From Brienomyrus brachyistius (taxonomy: Eukaryota > Chordata > Actinopteri > Osteoglossiformes > Mormyridae), in the NCBI RefSeq assembly GCF_023856365.1, contig NW_026042450.1, positions 1-64,000 on the forward strand: a DNA stretch of 64,000 nt, read 5' to 3'. How positions within the stretch are numbered: position 1 is the stretch's first letter; every line of letters begins with the position of its first letter. Shown here one piece after another: positions 1 to 12,226 of the stretch. Below the pieces are notes generated by a model, which saw nothing but the letters and a program-made list of their open reading frames with translations, was not told where the DNA came from and did not search any database. The translations under genes and the position numbers were made by a program.

Positions 1-2184
1 CCGGTCATTCCCTGCCTATACTCTGCATTGTGTTTTGGGGTGTTATCAGGTGTGTGTGGGGTGCAGGAGGAAGGGATATTACAGACGCCGTTGTCGTTCC
101 TGGATTTTATTGAAACTGTTGGGAACAATAAGGAAAGGGGTAAACTTCATATGCTCTGGCCCTCTTGCTCTCTCTGCTCAAAGTAAAACAATGTATATAC
201 TTATGTATAGATGTGTTTTCTATCCCCTGCTTATGATGAATAATAAATCAAATATAATATATAATATATGGGTCATAATTATACAATTGATTTACTAACT
301 CGGGGGACCCTGCCACTAGATCCTCACCTCTTCCTACGTGTGCAATACACCAAAGGGAAGAGGAAATGAGGTCGGGACCCTTATGAAGGGGAAAAGACAG
401 AGGGAGGGGCGATGCAGGACAAAAGCATCATGGGAAAGTTTAAAGGATATTGTACCCATCAGGTTAGACAGAAGAAGGAAAACAGAATCTTGTATAATTA
501 TAAATTAAAAGTAAAATAACAACCTGTTACACGTCACCTACACTTCAGACTTCATCCTCAAAATCAAAGCAGTATTAACACAAGCAACATGTTCCATCTC
601 TTAAATCCAATCTAACATTTAAAAATAAAGTCTGTTTCAACTGGACTTTTATCTAAGAAAAACAAACATTTTATGTTCGAGTTGTTATAAAACTACTGAA
701 ACAAATAATTGGCTATACTGCAGTTCTGCTGTCTTGTTTGGCACCCTAAATTATGTCCTGCATTCTGTGGAAACAAATGAAGGCTGAGGAATGTTACGTA
801 ACACAGCTAGAATGCAAAAACTCTACCTGGTGTAATTCAGTGCAAAAAACCAATGGTCTTAAGTGTGGTGTCTTCTTCGTAACACTCCCTGACTTTTGTA
901 TCCATGACCATGAGATAGGGTGGGCTGCTTTTCTTCCTTCCTTTGACTAGTATTCCTCCCTTTCCTCCCAGCCTTGGGTGGTGGGTCAGGCAGCATCACC
1001 TTCTTTTAATAGACCCAGGTGTCATTTATCTTGAAATTAGGTTCAAGTGCAGAAAATGATCTAGCAGAAGTCTTAGACAATCTCTGAATTACAGAGAAAT
1101 CTGATTTATTCTGAAACTGTGAGAAATTGTTCATCTGTATTTTGCTGCATTGCTAATTGTTGATGTGTGTGCCCTCCTTGTGCAGTAAAGGGGAGATCAC
1201 ATGCAAGCCTGAATTAAAATAAAATATTCTCTTCATATAGGAACCATGTCTCTGGCTGGAAATTTCTACAAAAGGTCCATCTTCTTTTGCCGTATCAACA
1301 CTTAAATGAGAAAAGCAGACAGGGACAGTATAGGTGACAGCAGTGACTGTCCTTCCATGCAATCCATATGTACAAGGGGTATGACCAGAGTACACATGTA
1401 CAAAAAATTATATATCGAAAGCAAGTACCTTTGTTGAAACGTGAAGGTAATCGTTTACAGCATAAGAATTCCATCCTAAAAAAAAGAATTTGTCTGTGTA
1501 TTGCCTAGGAACTGCTACAATGTTAAAATGGTAAATCCCAACCAAACAGAGCAAAAACTGACACGTTATTTAAGAACTGAAAGAAGGAGAAAATTGAAAA
1601 CTTTCTTCGAGGGATCAATAACATATATGTTTTGTTTCCCATGGTCCTGTTACTAATTCAAATCTTAAATCCTGTACTTTGATATTTTGGGCTGAATGTA
1701 ATGACAGCAAACGTAACAGCTGCCTCAATGCAGGTGAAGGCAGCCCAGAGGGTCCAAGAGGTCAGTGGTCAATTACTGCATAGGGATCAAATCTGCAATC
1801 AGAAAATGACTGCATACATGCCTTTATATTACGGTCAAGCGGAGAGTCAGAGCAGTTTCCATAGAAACAACGTAAACAAACTTTACCGTTTGAAGCACAA
1901 CAAACTCTGAGTGAAAATGGCGCAGAGGTGAGTAGCTTGTTAGCTCTCCAAAATGTCTTTGAATTCTTCAACTGATGTTGTGCTACTTTGATTATTTAGC
2001 CTTTTATACTATAATGACATAGTAAATGTCTATAATACAATAAAAAACATTACATTTTTTTTTATATTACATATTTTTTAACGTCATTTAAAGTGCAGTG
2101 GTTTTTATTGCTGCTGTGGTTGCTAATATTTAAATAATGACAGACTATTTGGTTAGTAAATTCATCTCAAACATGCTAGTTTAG
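1..2184. other. Stretch without a recognisable gene
   Basis: I see no convincing exon, RNA gene or repeat boundary here. Open frames are short, and none shows a family motif or a paired splice acceptor and donor. The DNA is AT-rich with short poly-A and poly-T runs. Confidence 0.5.
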
Positions 2185-2487
2185 TAGGGCTTCCCAACCT
2201 TTCGATGTCCGCGGATCGGTTTCCGTCGTAGAAAAGTGTCACGGATGGGTAAGACGGCGGTATAATTTGGGGGTTCTCACGCCGAGCGGCGGGAGATTGA
2301 CGGTGTATACGGACATGCGGGGCTAATGGCGTATTTCCGTACATCAATACGGGCAGCTTTCTTTCCAAAACGGCGCGATCCCCTAATAAACGGGACGGCT
2401 GGCTCCTCTACCCCCGGTTGTCTGCCGCCCGGTGCAATACTCCGCGCGGACGGTACCGGAACACCGACCGGAAGTTGGGACCCCCTA
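2185..2487. mobile_element. Non-autonomous hAT-like MITE
   Basis: The ends are inverted copies of each other. The left end reads TAGGGCTTCCCAACC and the right end, reverse-complemented, reads TAGGGGGTCCCAACTTCC. The interior is GC-rich and rich in CpG, unlike the AT-rich flanks. Terminal CCCAACC inverted repeats are common in short fish hAT elements. The expected 8-bp target duplication is not clean: TAGTTTAG and CTGTACAG agree at only four positions. No coding capacity. Confidence 0.6.
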
Positions 2488-2953
2488 CTGTACAGGGTGG
2501 TAGGTAAATTGTAAAAAAAAATTTGGGGCATTACTTTCAGAGTAGGCTAGATGCTTCTAAGTTTATCATTACATCTATTTACATTGTTACACAGGATTAA
2601 CACTTTCAAATATTCTTAGCTTGGTTAGTGTTAACTCAGTTCTTGGTAGTATTCATCTGGGTATTCATTTGATGTGGAGCACAGTTGTTTCGTATTTGAT
2701 TCTAGTTATAATTTGGTGACATTACTGTTTAATATGCTATTGCACTTACAGTATTGTGCATTTTACAGTAGATTTTTTTTGCAATCTTGCTCGCTGTTTC
2801 TTTTATTCTTTCTTTTTTATATATGTGAACCCTGTAATTATTTATTATAATAATTATAACAATTGTATTTTCTGTATGGTTGAAGAATTTCCAGCTCTTT
2901 ATTTATTTTATTATCTCTGTTAAGTGCTGGTTAATCTCTCATTTATTCCCCAG

Positions 2954-4055
2954 AGAGCGAATTGAGAGAGCTGATCGATGGACCAACACCCAACACTGGG
3001 AAGCCTGGAACCTGTGGGATGAAGTGATCAACTGGGGAGAAGGTGTGGAGGAGTTCTCACCAGTGACACTCCCCACTGTCCAGGCTGGGGAGGTTAAGGG
3101 GGGATTGGGGGGGTCTGCTGATTTGGGTAAGGGAGGGGAGAGTGTGGGAAAGGGTGGACTGCTAGCCAGCACTAGTATTTCATCTCAAAGTCTTCAGAGT
3201 AATTACGGCCTTTCATCTGAAGACTGGGAAATTTATAAAACTTGCTACCTTAACAAAAAAAAGAAAGTCAGGAAGGACCGGACAAGCCGGGGGGAGGGTG
3301 AGGTAAGGGGGCAGAGTAGTGAGGAATATGTGGATGTACCAGAGTGGGGAACATTTGAGGGGAAGGCCTCCAGGGTTGTGATGGAGGGGACAGAGGCTGG
3401 TATTAGTATGATGGATATGCTAAATGGAGGTGAGGAGAATGTATGTGAGGTGGGAGTGAATGTGGAGGAGGTTAAGGGAGGAGGAGGGAAAAGTACAGCG
3501 AATGCTGTGGAATATGTGGTGTCACAAGTAGGCAGAACTTGGCTAGAACCCATCCAGGAGGAAGACCTTGAGGAAGATGAAGAAACAGATGAGGAGCTTC
3601 AGGAAGCAGAAGACACTGATGCTGCCACAGTGGACAGTTGGCAGTGCATGGCGGCATATGTAGCCAGAATATGGCTGCAGACTTTACAGGAAGATGGACC
3701 TGAGGAAAATGAAGAAGCTGATGTGGTATTCCAGCAGGCAGAAGATGCTGATGCTACCACACTGGTCAGGTTTCAGTGTATGGTGGCATCTGAAGACAGA
3801 TCACAGCTACTGACTATACCAGAAGAAGGACCTGAGGAAGAGGACGAGACTGAAGTGATGAAGACAGATAAAACAAAAGAAGATGCTGATGCTGCCGAGA
3901 AGATCTACAGTGAAGAAGAAGTATCATTCCATGTGAATGCCGAAGATCTTTCTGAAGATGATACTGAGAAGAGCCACAAGAAGAAGAAGATGAAGATGAA
4001 GTGGTGCTTCTTCTGCTGTCCCCTGCCCTTCAGAAGAAGTAGCAAGAGGCAGTAA
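2954..4055 (+). CDS. Unrecognised acidic protein with N-terminal Trp-rich module, terminal exon
   Basis: I do not recognise this family. The frame is open from 2880 but has only a TTG there. A good splice acceptor (pyrimidine tract, then CCCCAG at 2953) means coding probably begins at 2954 as the third base of a split Arg codon. The first ~45 residues form a module with W..T...HWEAWNLWDEVINWGE, also found twice in the minus-strand exon at 54267-55032. Then follow a Gly-rich linker, a basic patch (KKKKKVRKDR), and three degenerate acidic repeats of ~40 residues with shared [W/Q]L..[I/L].EE/D..EE..E and EDADA motifs. The tail is a Lys run, then WCFFCCPLPFRR and RSSKRQ, which could be a palmitoylated or membrane-apposed end (inference). 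Stop is TAA at 4053. Upstream exons were not found. A MITE starts 32 bases after the stop. Confidence 0.55.
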
Positions 4056-4086
4056 TTATAAGGCTGTGAATTCAGGTTTACAAATG

Positions 4087-4418
4087 ACTTAAAGCAGTAA
4101 TATAACTGCATTATTGACACCTTCACAATGCACTGTAATGCATCCATAAATATATTATAGACATGGGTATAAATATTGAAGAAAAAAAAGCATAACACAT
4201 TATAGCCATGTTTATTATGGATTAATGGCCGATATAATGTATTATGAAGATATTTATTGTGTATATATAGATCAGAGCATTCATAATGCATTATCAAGAT
4301 AGCTATAATGTGTTATGCCTTTGTATAAGTATTTACAGGCGTGTTTTTAATACTTTTATAAATGATTTATAAGGCATTAATTGGGTATGTATAATGCAGT
4401 TATATGACTGCTTTAAGT
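4087..4418. mobile_element. AT-rich MITE with ~28-bp inverted repeats
   Basis: The left end ACTTAAAGCAGTAATATAAC and the right end, read as the reverse complement ACTTAAAGCAGTCATATAAC, match at 19 of 20 bases, and the match continues into CTGCATTAT. The interior is packed with CATAATGCATTATAA-like palindromic words. It lies directly behind the stop codon at 4055 and so probably forms part of that gene's 3' untranslated region. No coding capacity. Confidence 0.7.
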
Positions 4419-4469
4419 AAAGTTAAGTAAAGTGTTTATTTTCTTTTTCTTAGAATACCCGTGTTAGAG

Positions 4470-5335
4470 CCCTGCATTGGGACTGGGATCCCGCGGGACC
4501 TAACGGAAAGAGATACTGTTTAAGTGTTAATGTAGCTATAAGATACGATAGGATAAGATATGCTAAGTTAAAATATAAGATAGGCTAAGACGAAATATAT
4601 TAATATAAGCTAAGTTGAAATATAATAAGATAAGATAGGTTAAGTTATATGATAAGATAGGCTAAGTTAAAATATAATAAGATAGGTTAAGTTAAGATAT
4701 GACAAGATAGGCTAAGATAAAATATGATAGGCTAAGTTAACATATGATAAGATAGGCTAAGTTAAAATATGATGATAGGCTAAGTTAAAATATAAGATGG
4801 GTTAAGTTAACATATGATAAGGTAGGCTATGTTAAGATAAGAGATTTGCAATAAAACATATTTACTTTTCAAACTGTGTCTTTTTCATCTTTTCAGTGTT
4901 GTGTCTGTCTTTGTTTGATAATTTTGAATTGTTAATTTATATCTGACACTCTCCTAAATGTCAATAAGCAGAGACGGAGGAATGGGAGGAAGGTACAGTT
5001 AAGTATAAATGATAAAGTATCAAAATCACAGTGTTGCCTTATTTTGACGCAGAGAAAGTAATTTCAGTGTTACTACCACATATGAGTTAACGGCTGCAAA
5101 TGTTGGTGTTAGAAGTGCCGGTAAATAACGCGGCGTAAGTTTAACTCCGGTGTGTTTCTGAAAAACGCACCGCCTTCTGCCTGCTGTCATTCGTCGCACG
5201 TGTAGGAGGCTATTCTGGTAAGTAACAGGTAAAGTTGTCATTTAACGTAATGCTAACATGCATTACCAGTTAGTAAGTGTTTTACTATATCACACACCTT
5301 ACGTCCTTTATAGTTGTAGTCCGGTGCACTCTGTA
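4470..5335 (+). repeat. Dispersed repeat, copy A (inverted copy at 44275-44855)
   Basis: From about AGAGATACTGTTTAAG (4509) to TTTTACTATATC (5293), this segment matches the reverse complement of 44275-44850 in order. Shared blocks are the AT-rich minisatellite, the CAAACTGTGTCTTT block, GCAGAGACGGAGGAA, TTATTTTGACGCAGA, and CGGCGTAAGTTTAACTCCGG. Similarity stops near 5295. The upstream edge is unclear: a strong splice-acceptor-like tract (CTTTTTCTTAG, 4453) precedes the shared part. In copy B the same sequence carries the last codons and downstream region of a predicted minus-strand gene, so copy A may be a truncated relative of that locus or a transposon fragment. Confidence 0.6.
4543..4850 (+). 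repeat. AT-rich degenerate minisatellite
   Basis: Repeated words AGATAGGCTAAGTTAAAATAT in variants of about 22-27 bp run through this stretch roughly a dozen times. Unit length drifts, so it is an old or error-prone array. The reverse complement of the same words (TTTTAACTTAGCCTATC) sits at 44700-44800. Confidence 0.75.
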
Positions 5336-6879
5336 TCCATGCTAACTAGCTAGCTAATGTTAACATGACGCAGTACAGTCTTCCAGCTTGGGGATTCCCA
5401 CCCCTGTCCGCGGCCAGTATTCCGCAGGGGGGTTTGCGGAGGTGTTGGTTGCAAATGCAAACGATCCCTTCATGTTCATGCGTTGTGTTCTAATGTGTAA
5501 ATAAAAGATAACTATCAAATTCAATGTTTATGTCCTATTATACTAGATAAGACTGTAAAATAGTTTGCCCTGCATATGGATGCCATGTAGTCAGAGTATG
5601 ATCAAGATAGGGTGTGAGTGTGGAAAAAAGACAAATGTAACAGTATTTGAGGGAAGAGTGTGAAGGAGGGAAATGTAGGGAGAAGGAGGTTCCTCGGAGC
5701 TCCGAGATGTGTTTGGCTGTAATAAATCTGGAATATAGCTATATGACATAGTTTTTGATAAAACCAGCATTTATTTTTTAAGTTTGTCGAGCTCCGTCAA
5801 AACAATTAGAACGAGTTCATTATGTAACTGGAACCCCTCTCACATGTAAACACAGTGACACACTACAGCATTGGTTTGTTGTCTGAGGCTATGATACTGA
5901 CCACAAACACATTCTCAAATTTCACTGCACCAATCACAGCATATGCAGGCAGAAAAATGATCGCAAAAAACATTCAGCATTAGACTCTAAAACCGTCTGT
6001 AATGTCTGTGTTTATCCAGTGGACCATAAATTAAAATAAGCTTTCCTATTTCAGTTTCTTTTAGATGTTATAAAGTAATAAATAAACAATCATAATAATT
6101 AAACCATGTATTACTGACTATCAGACAACTTCAACAAGTTACCACATGGATGCAAAATCAAAGATATTCATTTGCGCCTGGCACTAACCATGTACTCCTT
6201 CACAGTACTAAGCCATAGAAAGGGCCCCAATGAAACCCCTGCATTCCTGCATCGCAGATACCCTAATCTCAGCATTTATAAGGTTATATTTGTACTACCT
6301 GCCAATTTTTATATTAGATGAGACTAAAAATTGAGAAATATCTATATGCAGAAGTAGTTTTTCCTGATAAGAAGGATAATATCAAGACTGTCAGCATTTA
6401 CAAATCGAATTATGACATATCTGAGTAGCCCAGACTGTCCGGAAAATGGCTGACTAATGTACATACAGTGTAATAAGCTGATAATCAAATGGATAGAAAA
6501 ACGCTCAATAATAGACAGGATTCAGAGGGTAAATAAGGTGCATCATGTGGAAGAGAAGTTAGGTGGCGTTGGGGTGCATTGTGAGTTTCATCTGGTAGCT
6601 AGAAAGGAACAAACAGGGCTTTGGGGGGGGGGGGGGGGGACTTCTCCGGGGGCTACATCGCTCTACCTTTTTTTTAAATGATTTATTTAAAAAAAAATCT
6701 TTTCTCCTTACTCTATAATGGCAGGTTTAGGACTAATACAGTACAGTCATAACCAGTGTCAAGGATTCTATGCATTGCTACACAGAGACAAGTCCAGATA
6801 TTGAGCCCAAGGCTAAAATTGTGGTTTACTTACAAGTGCACTTTGCTGGGCAGTGGGGGTGTTTGTCCTTCTCTGCTCA
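5336..6879. other. Stretch without a recognisable gene
   Basis: No supported exon. The only notable item is a run of about 16 G at 6625-6641, followed by poly-T and poly-A near 6669-6700. Confidence 0.5.
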
Positions 6880-7130
6880 CATTTTCCCCTCTTATCCTGT
6901 CTTCTCCTCCGCAGCCCTTCCTCCTTCTCTCTGTTGCTCCTATATTCCCTCCCCTCCAGTCATCTATGTTCTCCTTCCTCTGCAGTCTCTCCTCTTCTCC
7001 CATTCTTCAGTTATACTGTCTTCTCTGCTCTCCCTGTATCCCTCCTGTCTTCTGGTCCTGTCATCTCTTCTCCAGTCATCCCCTGCTTCTCAGTCATCTC
7101 TGCATCTTTTCTCTCATTTGTTTGCTTATT
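6880..7130 (+). repeat. Pyrimidine-rich degenerate repeat
   Basis: The stretch is almost pure C and T on this strand, with recurring words such as CTTCTCC, CAGTCATCTCT and CTCTGC. All three plus-strand frames stay open across it only because C/T-rich DNA lacks stop codons. I therefore treat the overlapping open frames as composition artefacts and not genes. Confidence 0.7.
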
Positions 7131-8081
7131 CTTTGATTGTTTGTGTTATTCGTTAACCCACCACCCCATGCTGGATGAGTCTTGATGTTTTTTGTTCTTT
7201 TTAAAGTTAGGCTTCTTCTTTTGTTTTTGTGCCATATCTTCTGCCCTCTTCTGGTTGCGGCAGTACATGACACGGCTGGAAAAATAGGGTTTATTACAAC
7301 ACACACATCAAAACCAAAAGGATCAGGATGGATCCAAAATAAACTGCAAATGACCAGGAATGAACTAAATGATGTAATAAAAACAACTAGAGAACTATAT
7401 ACATACATACAGCTATAATGAAGCATCAAAGAACAGAAGCAGAACAGGCACTTAAATACACAGCTAACAAGACACAATGCAGGACAGTGAGAATCATAAC
7501 CAATAACAAGGACTGAGGGCAACCCAGGAACAGCACTGGTGAAATCAAAGTGACCTTTCAGCCACATGGTCAGCTCTGCATCGCCCTCTGCTGTTTGCAT
7601 TAGAAGCTGCTTGAAATTCCCACTCTCCTTACCAACACCTCGAAAAGCCACTTAAGTACTTAACTTCAGAAGATTTTTCCTCACTTGCTGCTGCTCTTTC
7701 CAGCTCATCTGAAGGTTGAATATTAACAGGATTGATCTTCTGAATCCATGTCATCAGTGCTAATCTGTGGCACTGCCTGTCTTTATGTGCACTGAATTTC
7801 CCCAGTGCCTTTTCCAGTTTCACATACCAGTCTTCACAAGAGCTGAATGTGTCTTTCATGCCAGTTTAGACATTTGTGTTACAAATTATACAGTAGAAAC
7901 AAAGAACCCCCCTTAAGATGAGGGGGGGCTGTAAGGGAGCCCAGTGTGATCTTTAAACCATTTCTCCTGAAAGCAGGGTCTCCTGTTTGATAGACGTGAC
8001 ATTTACATTTGGCTGATTTGGTGAAGGTCCAAACTCCTCCCCCCTCCTCCCTAATACACCTTCATCTTCACCTGCCTGTCT

Positions 8082-8127
<46 letters not shown>

Positions 8128-9023
8128 ATTGACTCACACTCAGTCTCCCTGATTAAATGCTGTATCTGAAATACACACCACAGGCCAAACTAAGAAGCAT
8201 ATTAAACTAACATCAGGATCAGGCTGCTGTGACGTCATTATTCACTCTTAACCATCAATATTTGCTCCTTTTCTCACTCCCCTCCATGTCGCCTGCATTC
8301 TCTGCCGTCAGCAGCCTCTTGCTGTCTCTCCCTCTTCATCTTTACTCTCAGCACAGCAGAGTTTACATGAAAGCAGTTATCAGTAAACAAGTGGTGCTTC
8401 TTGGCATGATGCTCAGGAATGGATTTCTAAGGATTTGTTACCTGAATGGGAATGATTAATATATGAAGAACCTTTGACTCACATACTGTATACGTCTATC
8501 ATCTGACTGGCACTAATTATCTCACTGTCTCTACTTACTTTCCTGCTTTTCTGTGGTTGCCCAAAAACTCACGATTGTCACACTTCCTCTTCATGATGAC
8601 AAGCTACTCACTGTGAATAAATGCTGACTGTAATAAAACTATTTGCATTTAAATCACACATTAATAACGCAAAATACCTTAAGTAAGCAAGTATAGCTTT
8701 CTACAGTAATGGAATATAAAATTAATTAAACCTATTACTGTCTACAAAATAACACATTCAGCACTATATCAGACTTTACATCAGCTTTCTGACCATTATA
8801 AATATACCTGAGTGAGCACCGTTGTTAGTTTCTAGGAGAATGTGCAGTTAATAACATTTCCAGGTAATTTAACCAGCGTAACTGCACATGAGGCAATTAT
8901 TATAATTTTAATCGTAGTAGGGGTAGGGGGCGCTATAGAGCGAAAGGGTGACTACGCCACTCTGTAACTGTCGCTAAGACGGTTATTTTATAATCACCTT
9001 TTGCTGGTTTGATTTAATATAGA
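7131..9023. other. Stretch without a recognisable gene, with (CT)n at 8082-8124
   Basis: A minus-strand frame at 7094-7651 (185 codons) overlaps the pyrimidine-rich repeat at one end and shows no family motif. Apart from a perfect CT dinucleotide run of ~43 bp at 8082-8124, I see nothing assignable. Confidence 0.5.
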
Positions 9024-9036
9024 ATGTATACTGTGA

Positions 9037-9372
9037 GGGCGGCATGGTGGTGCAGTGGTTAGCACTGTTGCCTCACACCTCTGGGACCCGGGTTTGAGTC
9101 TCCGCCTGGGTCACATGTGTGTGGAGTTTGCATGTTCTCCCCATGTCGTCGTGGGGTTTCCCCCCAGTCCAAAAACATGCTGAGGCTAATTGGAGTTGCT
9201 AAATTGCCCGTAGGTGTGCCTGTGTGAGTGCATGGTGTGTGAGTGTGCCCTGCGATGGGCTGGCCCCCCATCCTGTGTTGTTCCCTGCCTCGTGCCCGTT
9301 GTTTCCGGGATAGGCTCCGGACCCCCCGCGACCCAATAGGATAAGCGGTTTGGAAAATGGATGGATGGATGG
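9037..9372 (+). mobile_element. tRNA-like SINE with ATGG tail, complete copy
   Basis: It begins GGGCGGCATGGTGGTGCAGT and holds A-box-like (GTGGTTAGCAC) and B-box-like (GGGTTTGAGTCT) RNA polymerase III promoter words, then a conserved body and an ATGG tandem tail. The copy is flanked by the perfect 13-bp duplication ATGTATACTGTGA (9024-9036 and 9373-9385), which shows retroposition. Relatives lie at 34176, 48060, 49183, 51034, 55618 and 59031. Confidence 0.85.
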
Positions 9373-9385
9373 ATGTATACTGTGA

Positions 9386-11758
9386 AATGTATGCCAGTGC
9401 CCTCTGCTGACTATTTAATTGATCCGTGTTAACCCTTGAATACATGGTCATGTGACGGAATAGGGTAGGAGTAAATGCATGCTGGGAGATTCATGGAGTC
9501 AACTTGTGGTTTGTCGGCTTGTCACGGCAGGATCTGTAATAACTCCTAAGCATTTGGTCAGAAGGCGCACACGGTAATTTATATTTATTGTATTTACTTG
9601 TTGTCTTGTATTGAAAAGTGGAATTGCGGTGATGTATGAGCCGCTGTTTAGCGGTAATATCATGGATCTTTTAGAATGTCTTGTAAGATTAAATGTAATG
9701 CAGGAATTTAATAATATGTTTATTTTATAGTTTTTCACGGTGTCTAGAAGAATAAAGACGGAATAAACTTCAACATCTGTCAGGCGTATGTTTTCTGTAC
9801 CAGATGAAGAACTTTGGGAGCTGTTATATCTTCTATAGTAAAGGTAACCTTACAGTAAATGACGTCTGCTGTCATCTGACGCTATATAGAAAATTTTATT
9901 AAATAAGATTAAATTTACCTTCTGCGAGGGGCACCCTAATATAATGATATATATAATAATTATAATATAATATAATTATATAATTATAATAAATATAATA
10001 TAATTATAATATAATAATACACTGCTGTCTGTCTGCCATAAAATAAATAAAAGGGGGAATTGGAATTGCATATGACTATGGAGAGAATGGTTGTCTATGG
10101 TGAAAGAGGTGTGGAAATGTTTACTAATTCACATAAGGGACAGCATAAAGGGTTGTTTAATTCAGTATCAGAGGAATTCATATATTTGTGTGATTATGAT
10201 AATCACACTATTATAACTTGATAGTACATCTCTTGAATTGAACTAATTACAGTGTCATGTATAACACTGCACTTTTTAATACATTGTTTGGCAGAACAGA
10301 CTGCAAAACTGTAGTCTCAATGGAAAGCTGGATGAAATTCCTAGGGTGGCGTAGTCAGCTGTCCACTGAGTCTACAGTTTTGTAGTTCGGTCTGTCGCAG
10401 TCTGGCGCAGTTGGCAGGATCATCGTCCTGAGAGCAGAGACGCGTGTTCAGTGTGAATGACTCTTCAGTTGTTTTTCTATTTTTAATTACCTTTTTATTC
10501 CTATCCATGTCTTTTTTTCCTTTTGTATGCTCATTATTTAGCCAGTACAGCTGTTTTTATTGTAGTCGAAAACAACAGTGAGTGCCAGTCACTGGCAAAT
10601 CCCTTGGTTCCCGGTTCCACTCCATCTGTCCTCTGGTGGTCCCCTTGAGCTGTGGACCCCTTTCCAGTGTTCTGCAGCCTGATCCTCCTGAGCCGCACGG
10701 AAGCGGAAGTTGGCAAAGTGAGATGCGGCAGTAGGCCTATGCATGCAATTGACTGGAGTATGGAGAGTAAAGCCTTTCGTTTTCTTTAATAAAAGTTGTC
10801 CGTGTATTTTCTCATATGCGAGAACATCACAACTGCCACTGCACTTGTTGATGTGTAAGTGTGCCCTATTCAAACAATAAAGAGAAACTACATGCAGCAC
10901 TGAAAAACTATTCCACGGCCAAAAAAAATGTAAACATTCTTTCTATATCAGAAGCTAGTCTCTGACTGAAATTTCTATAAATCTTTATATAAACTGATAG
11001 CAATTAACCTAAGAGTGCATACTTGGATTTTAGTATCTGCATGTACTGTGGAACTAAAAAGATAAAAGACCATAATCAACATATATAATTACGTAAATGA
11101 AAAACAAATACGTTGCATTTTCCTTAATAGTTTTGCACGTTGCCATAATTTATATTTAATTTAAAGTATGAAGCACCCAAGCAAAGTTTATGTTGAAATA
11201 ATACTCAAGATTCTTACTGTAAGTCTTTACTCTGGCACAGTGGTGGATCTAGAAAATTTTACATGGGGTGGCAAGAGATTTTAACAGAGTGGCATGGAGG
11301 TTCAGTGAGAAACCGACTATCATTCAGAATCGTGGAGCTCAGGAGCATACTTACACTGAAAAAGTGACAATTTATCTAAGCATTTGGACTCTCATGGTTA
11401 AAACAATGCTGATTGTACTTTTCATTATCACTGACCAGTTGTTTTTCTTTGTTGTGCTGTGCAGCAGAATGTTTCACAAACATATCCAAATTAAGAGCCT
11501 TTGCACGCTGATTCTCAATGCTCAGCAGAGTTTCCAGGTCCGCGGTGTTCATGCCCAATTGTGCTATTTTGAAAACATAGTTTCGGGTAAATATTAGGAG
11601 GTCATGGGTTGCGGATTTTTGGGCTGATTTCATAATGTTATACAGCAGCAGACTGCAAGGGGAAAAATAAACTAATTATTATCAGTGCAAGTGGCTCCTA
11701 ATCCTGAGTAATGCTGGATCTCTAGCCACCTAAAGTAAGAGACAGATGCACACGGAAA
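9386..11758. other. Stretch without a recognisable gene
   Basis: No supported exon. At 9941-10022 there is an almost pure A/T palindromic stretch (ATAATTATAATATAA words). Other open frames are short and featureless. Confidence 0.5.
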
Positions 11759-11908
11759 GCAGGGCTGCCGACTACCATGCATCTGGCATGACTTTCACGC
11801 TCTCAGACACTCACGCAAGGAATCTTCCACTATATTATTCCACTATAAGCCTAAATGTAGCTACATCAGAAGCGTTGGTGTAGTTTGCATACCCTACATA
11901 CCATTTAG
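11759..11908 (+). mobile_element. Truncated MITE of the GTTGCCAACTCT family
   Basis: GCAGGGCTGCCGACTACCATGCATCTGGC is followed by AGCTACATCAGAAGCGTTGG, matching the order of words in the full copy at 45672-45931 and its inverted relative at 55153-55370. The right half is missing, and another MITE starts two bases later at 11911. Confidence 0.5.
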
Positions 11909-11910
11909 AA

Positions 11911-12226
11911 CAGGGGTCACCAACATGGTGCCCACTGGCACCAGGATGCCCCCAAGGACCACATGAGTCACCCACGGACCTGTTCTAAAAATACCACAAC
12001 TCACCAGTGGGCAGCGACTAAAATTTAATTTTATCTTGTTGCTATTCTTCTTTAATCACATTTGTATTTATATAGATTTGAAAATGACAATATCCAAAAA
12101 AGCATTTAAAACGTGTTTATTCTACATGAAGTTTAGATAAGTTTAGGTAAAGTCTGTTCTGGTAGCCTTTGTATGGCTCAGTACCCGTGAAGTAGCTCTC
12201 AGTTTCAAAAAGGTTGCTGGCCCTTG
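11911..12226. mobile_element. Non-autonomous hAT-like MITE
   Basis: The left end CAGGGGTCACCAACATGGTG and the right end GGTTGCTGGCCCTTG (reverse complement CAAGGGCCAGCAACC) are inverted repeats typical of fish hAT elements. The interior has GGCACCAGG and AGTAGCTCTCAGTTTC words. I could not find an intact 8-bp target duplication. Confidence 0.65.

Noticed and set aside
6756..7185. Three overlapping plus-strand frames of 110-128 codons
   Set aside because: The stretch is nearly pure pyrimidine, so stop codons are absent by composition. The products are Ser/Leu/Pro low-complexity.
7094..7651. 185-codon minus-strand frame
   Set aside because: It starts in unremarkable DNA and ends in the complement of the pyrimidine repeat. 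No motif or splice signal.
9059..9451. 130-codon minus-strand frame, and similar ones at 49167-49487
   Set aside because: They translate the ATGG-tailed SINE (shared RKQ.ARGREQ..MGGQPIAGHTHT peptide) and are not genes.
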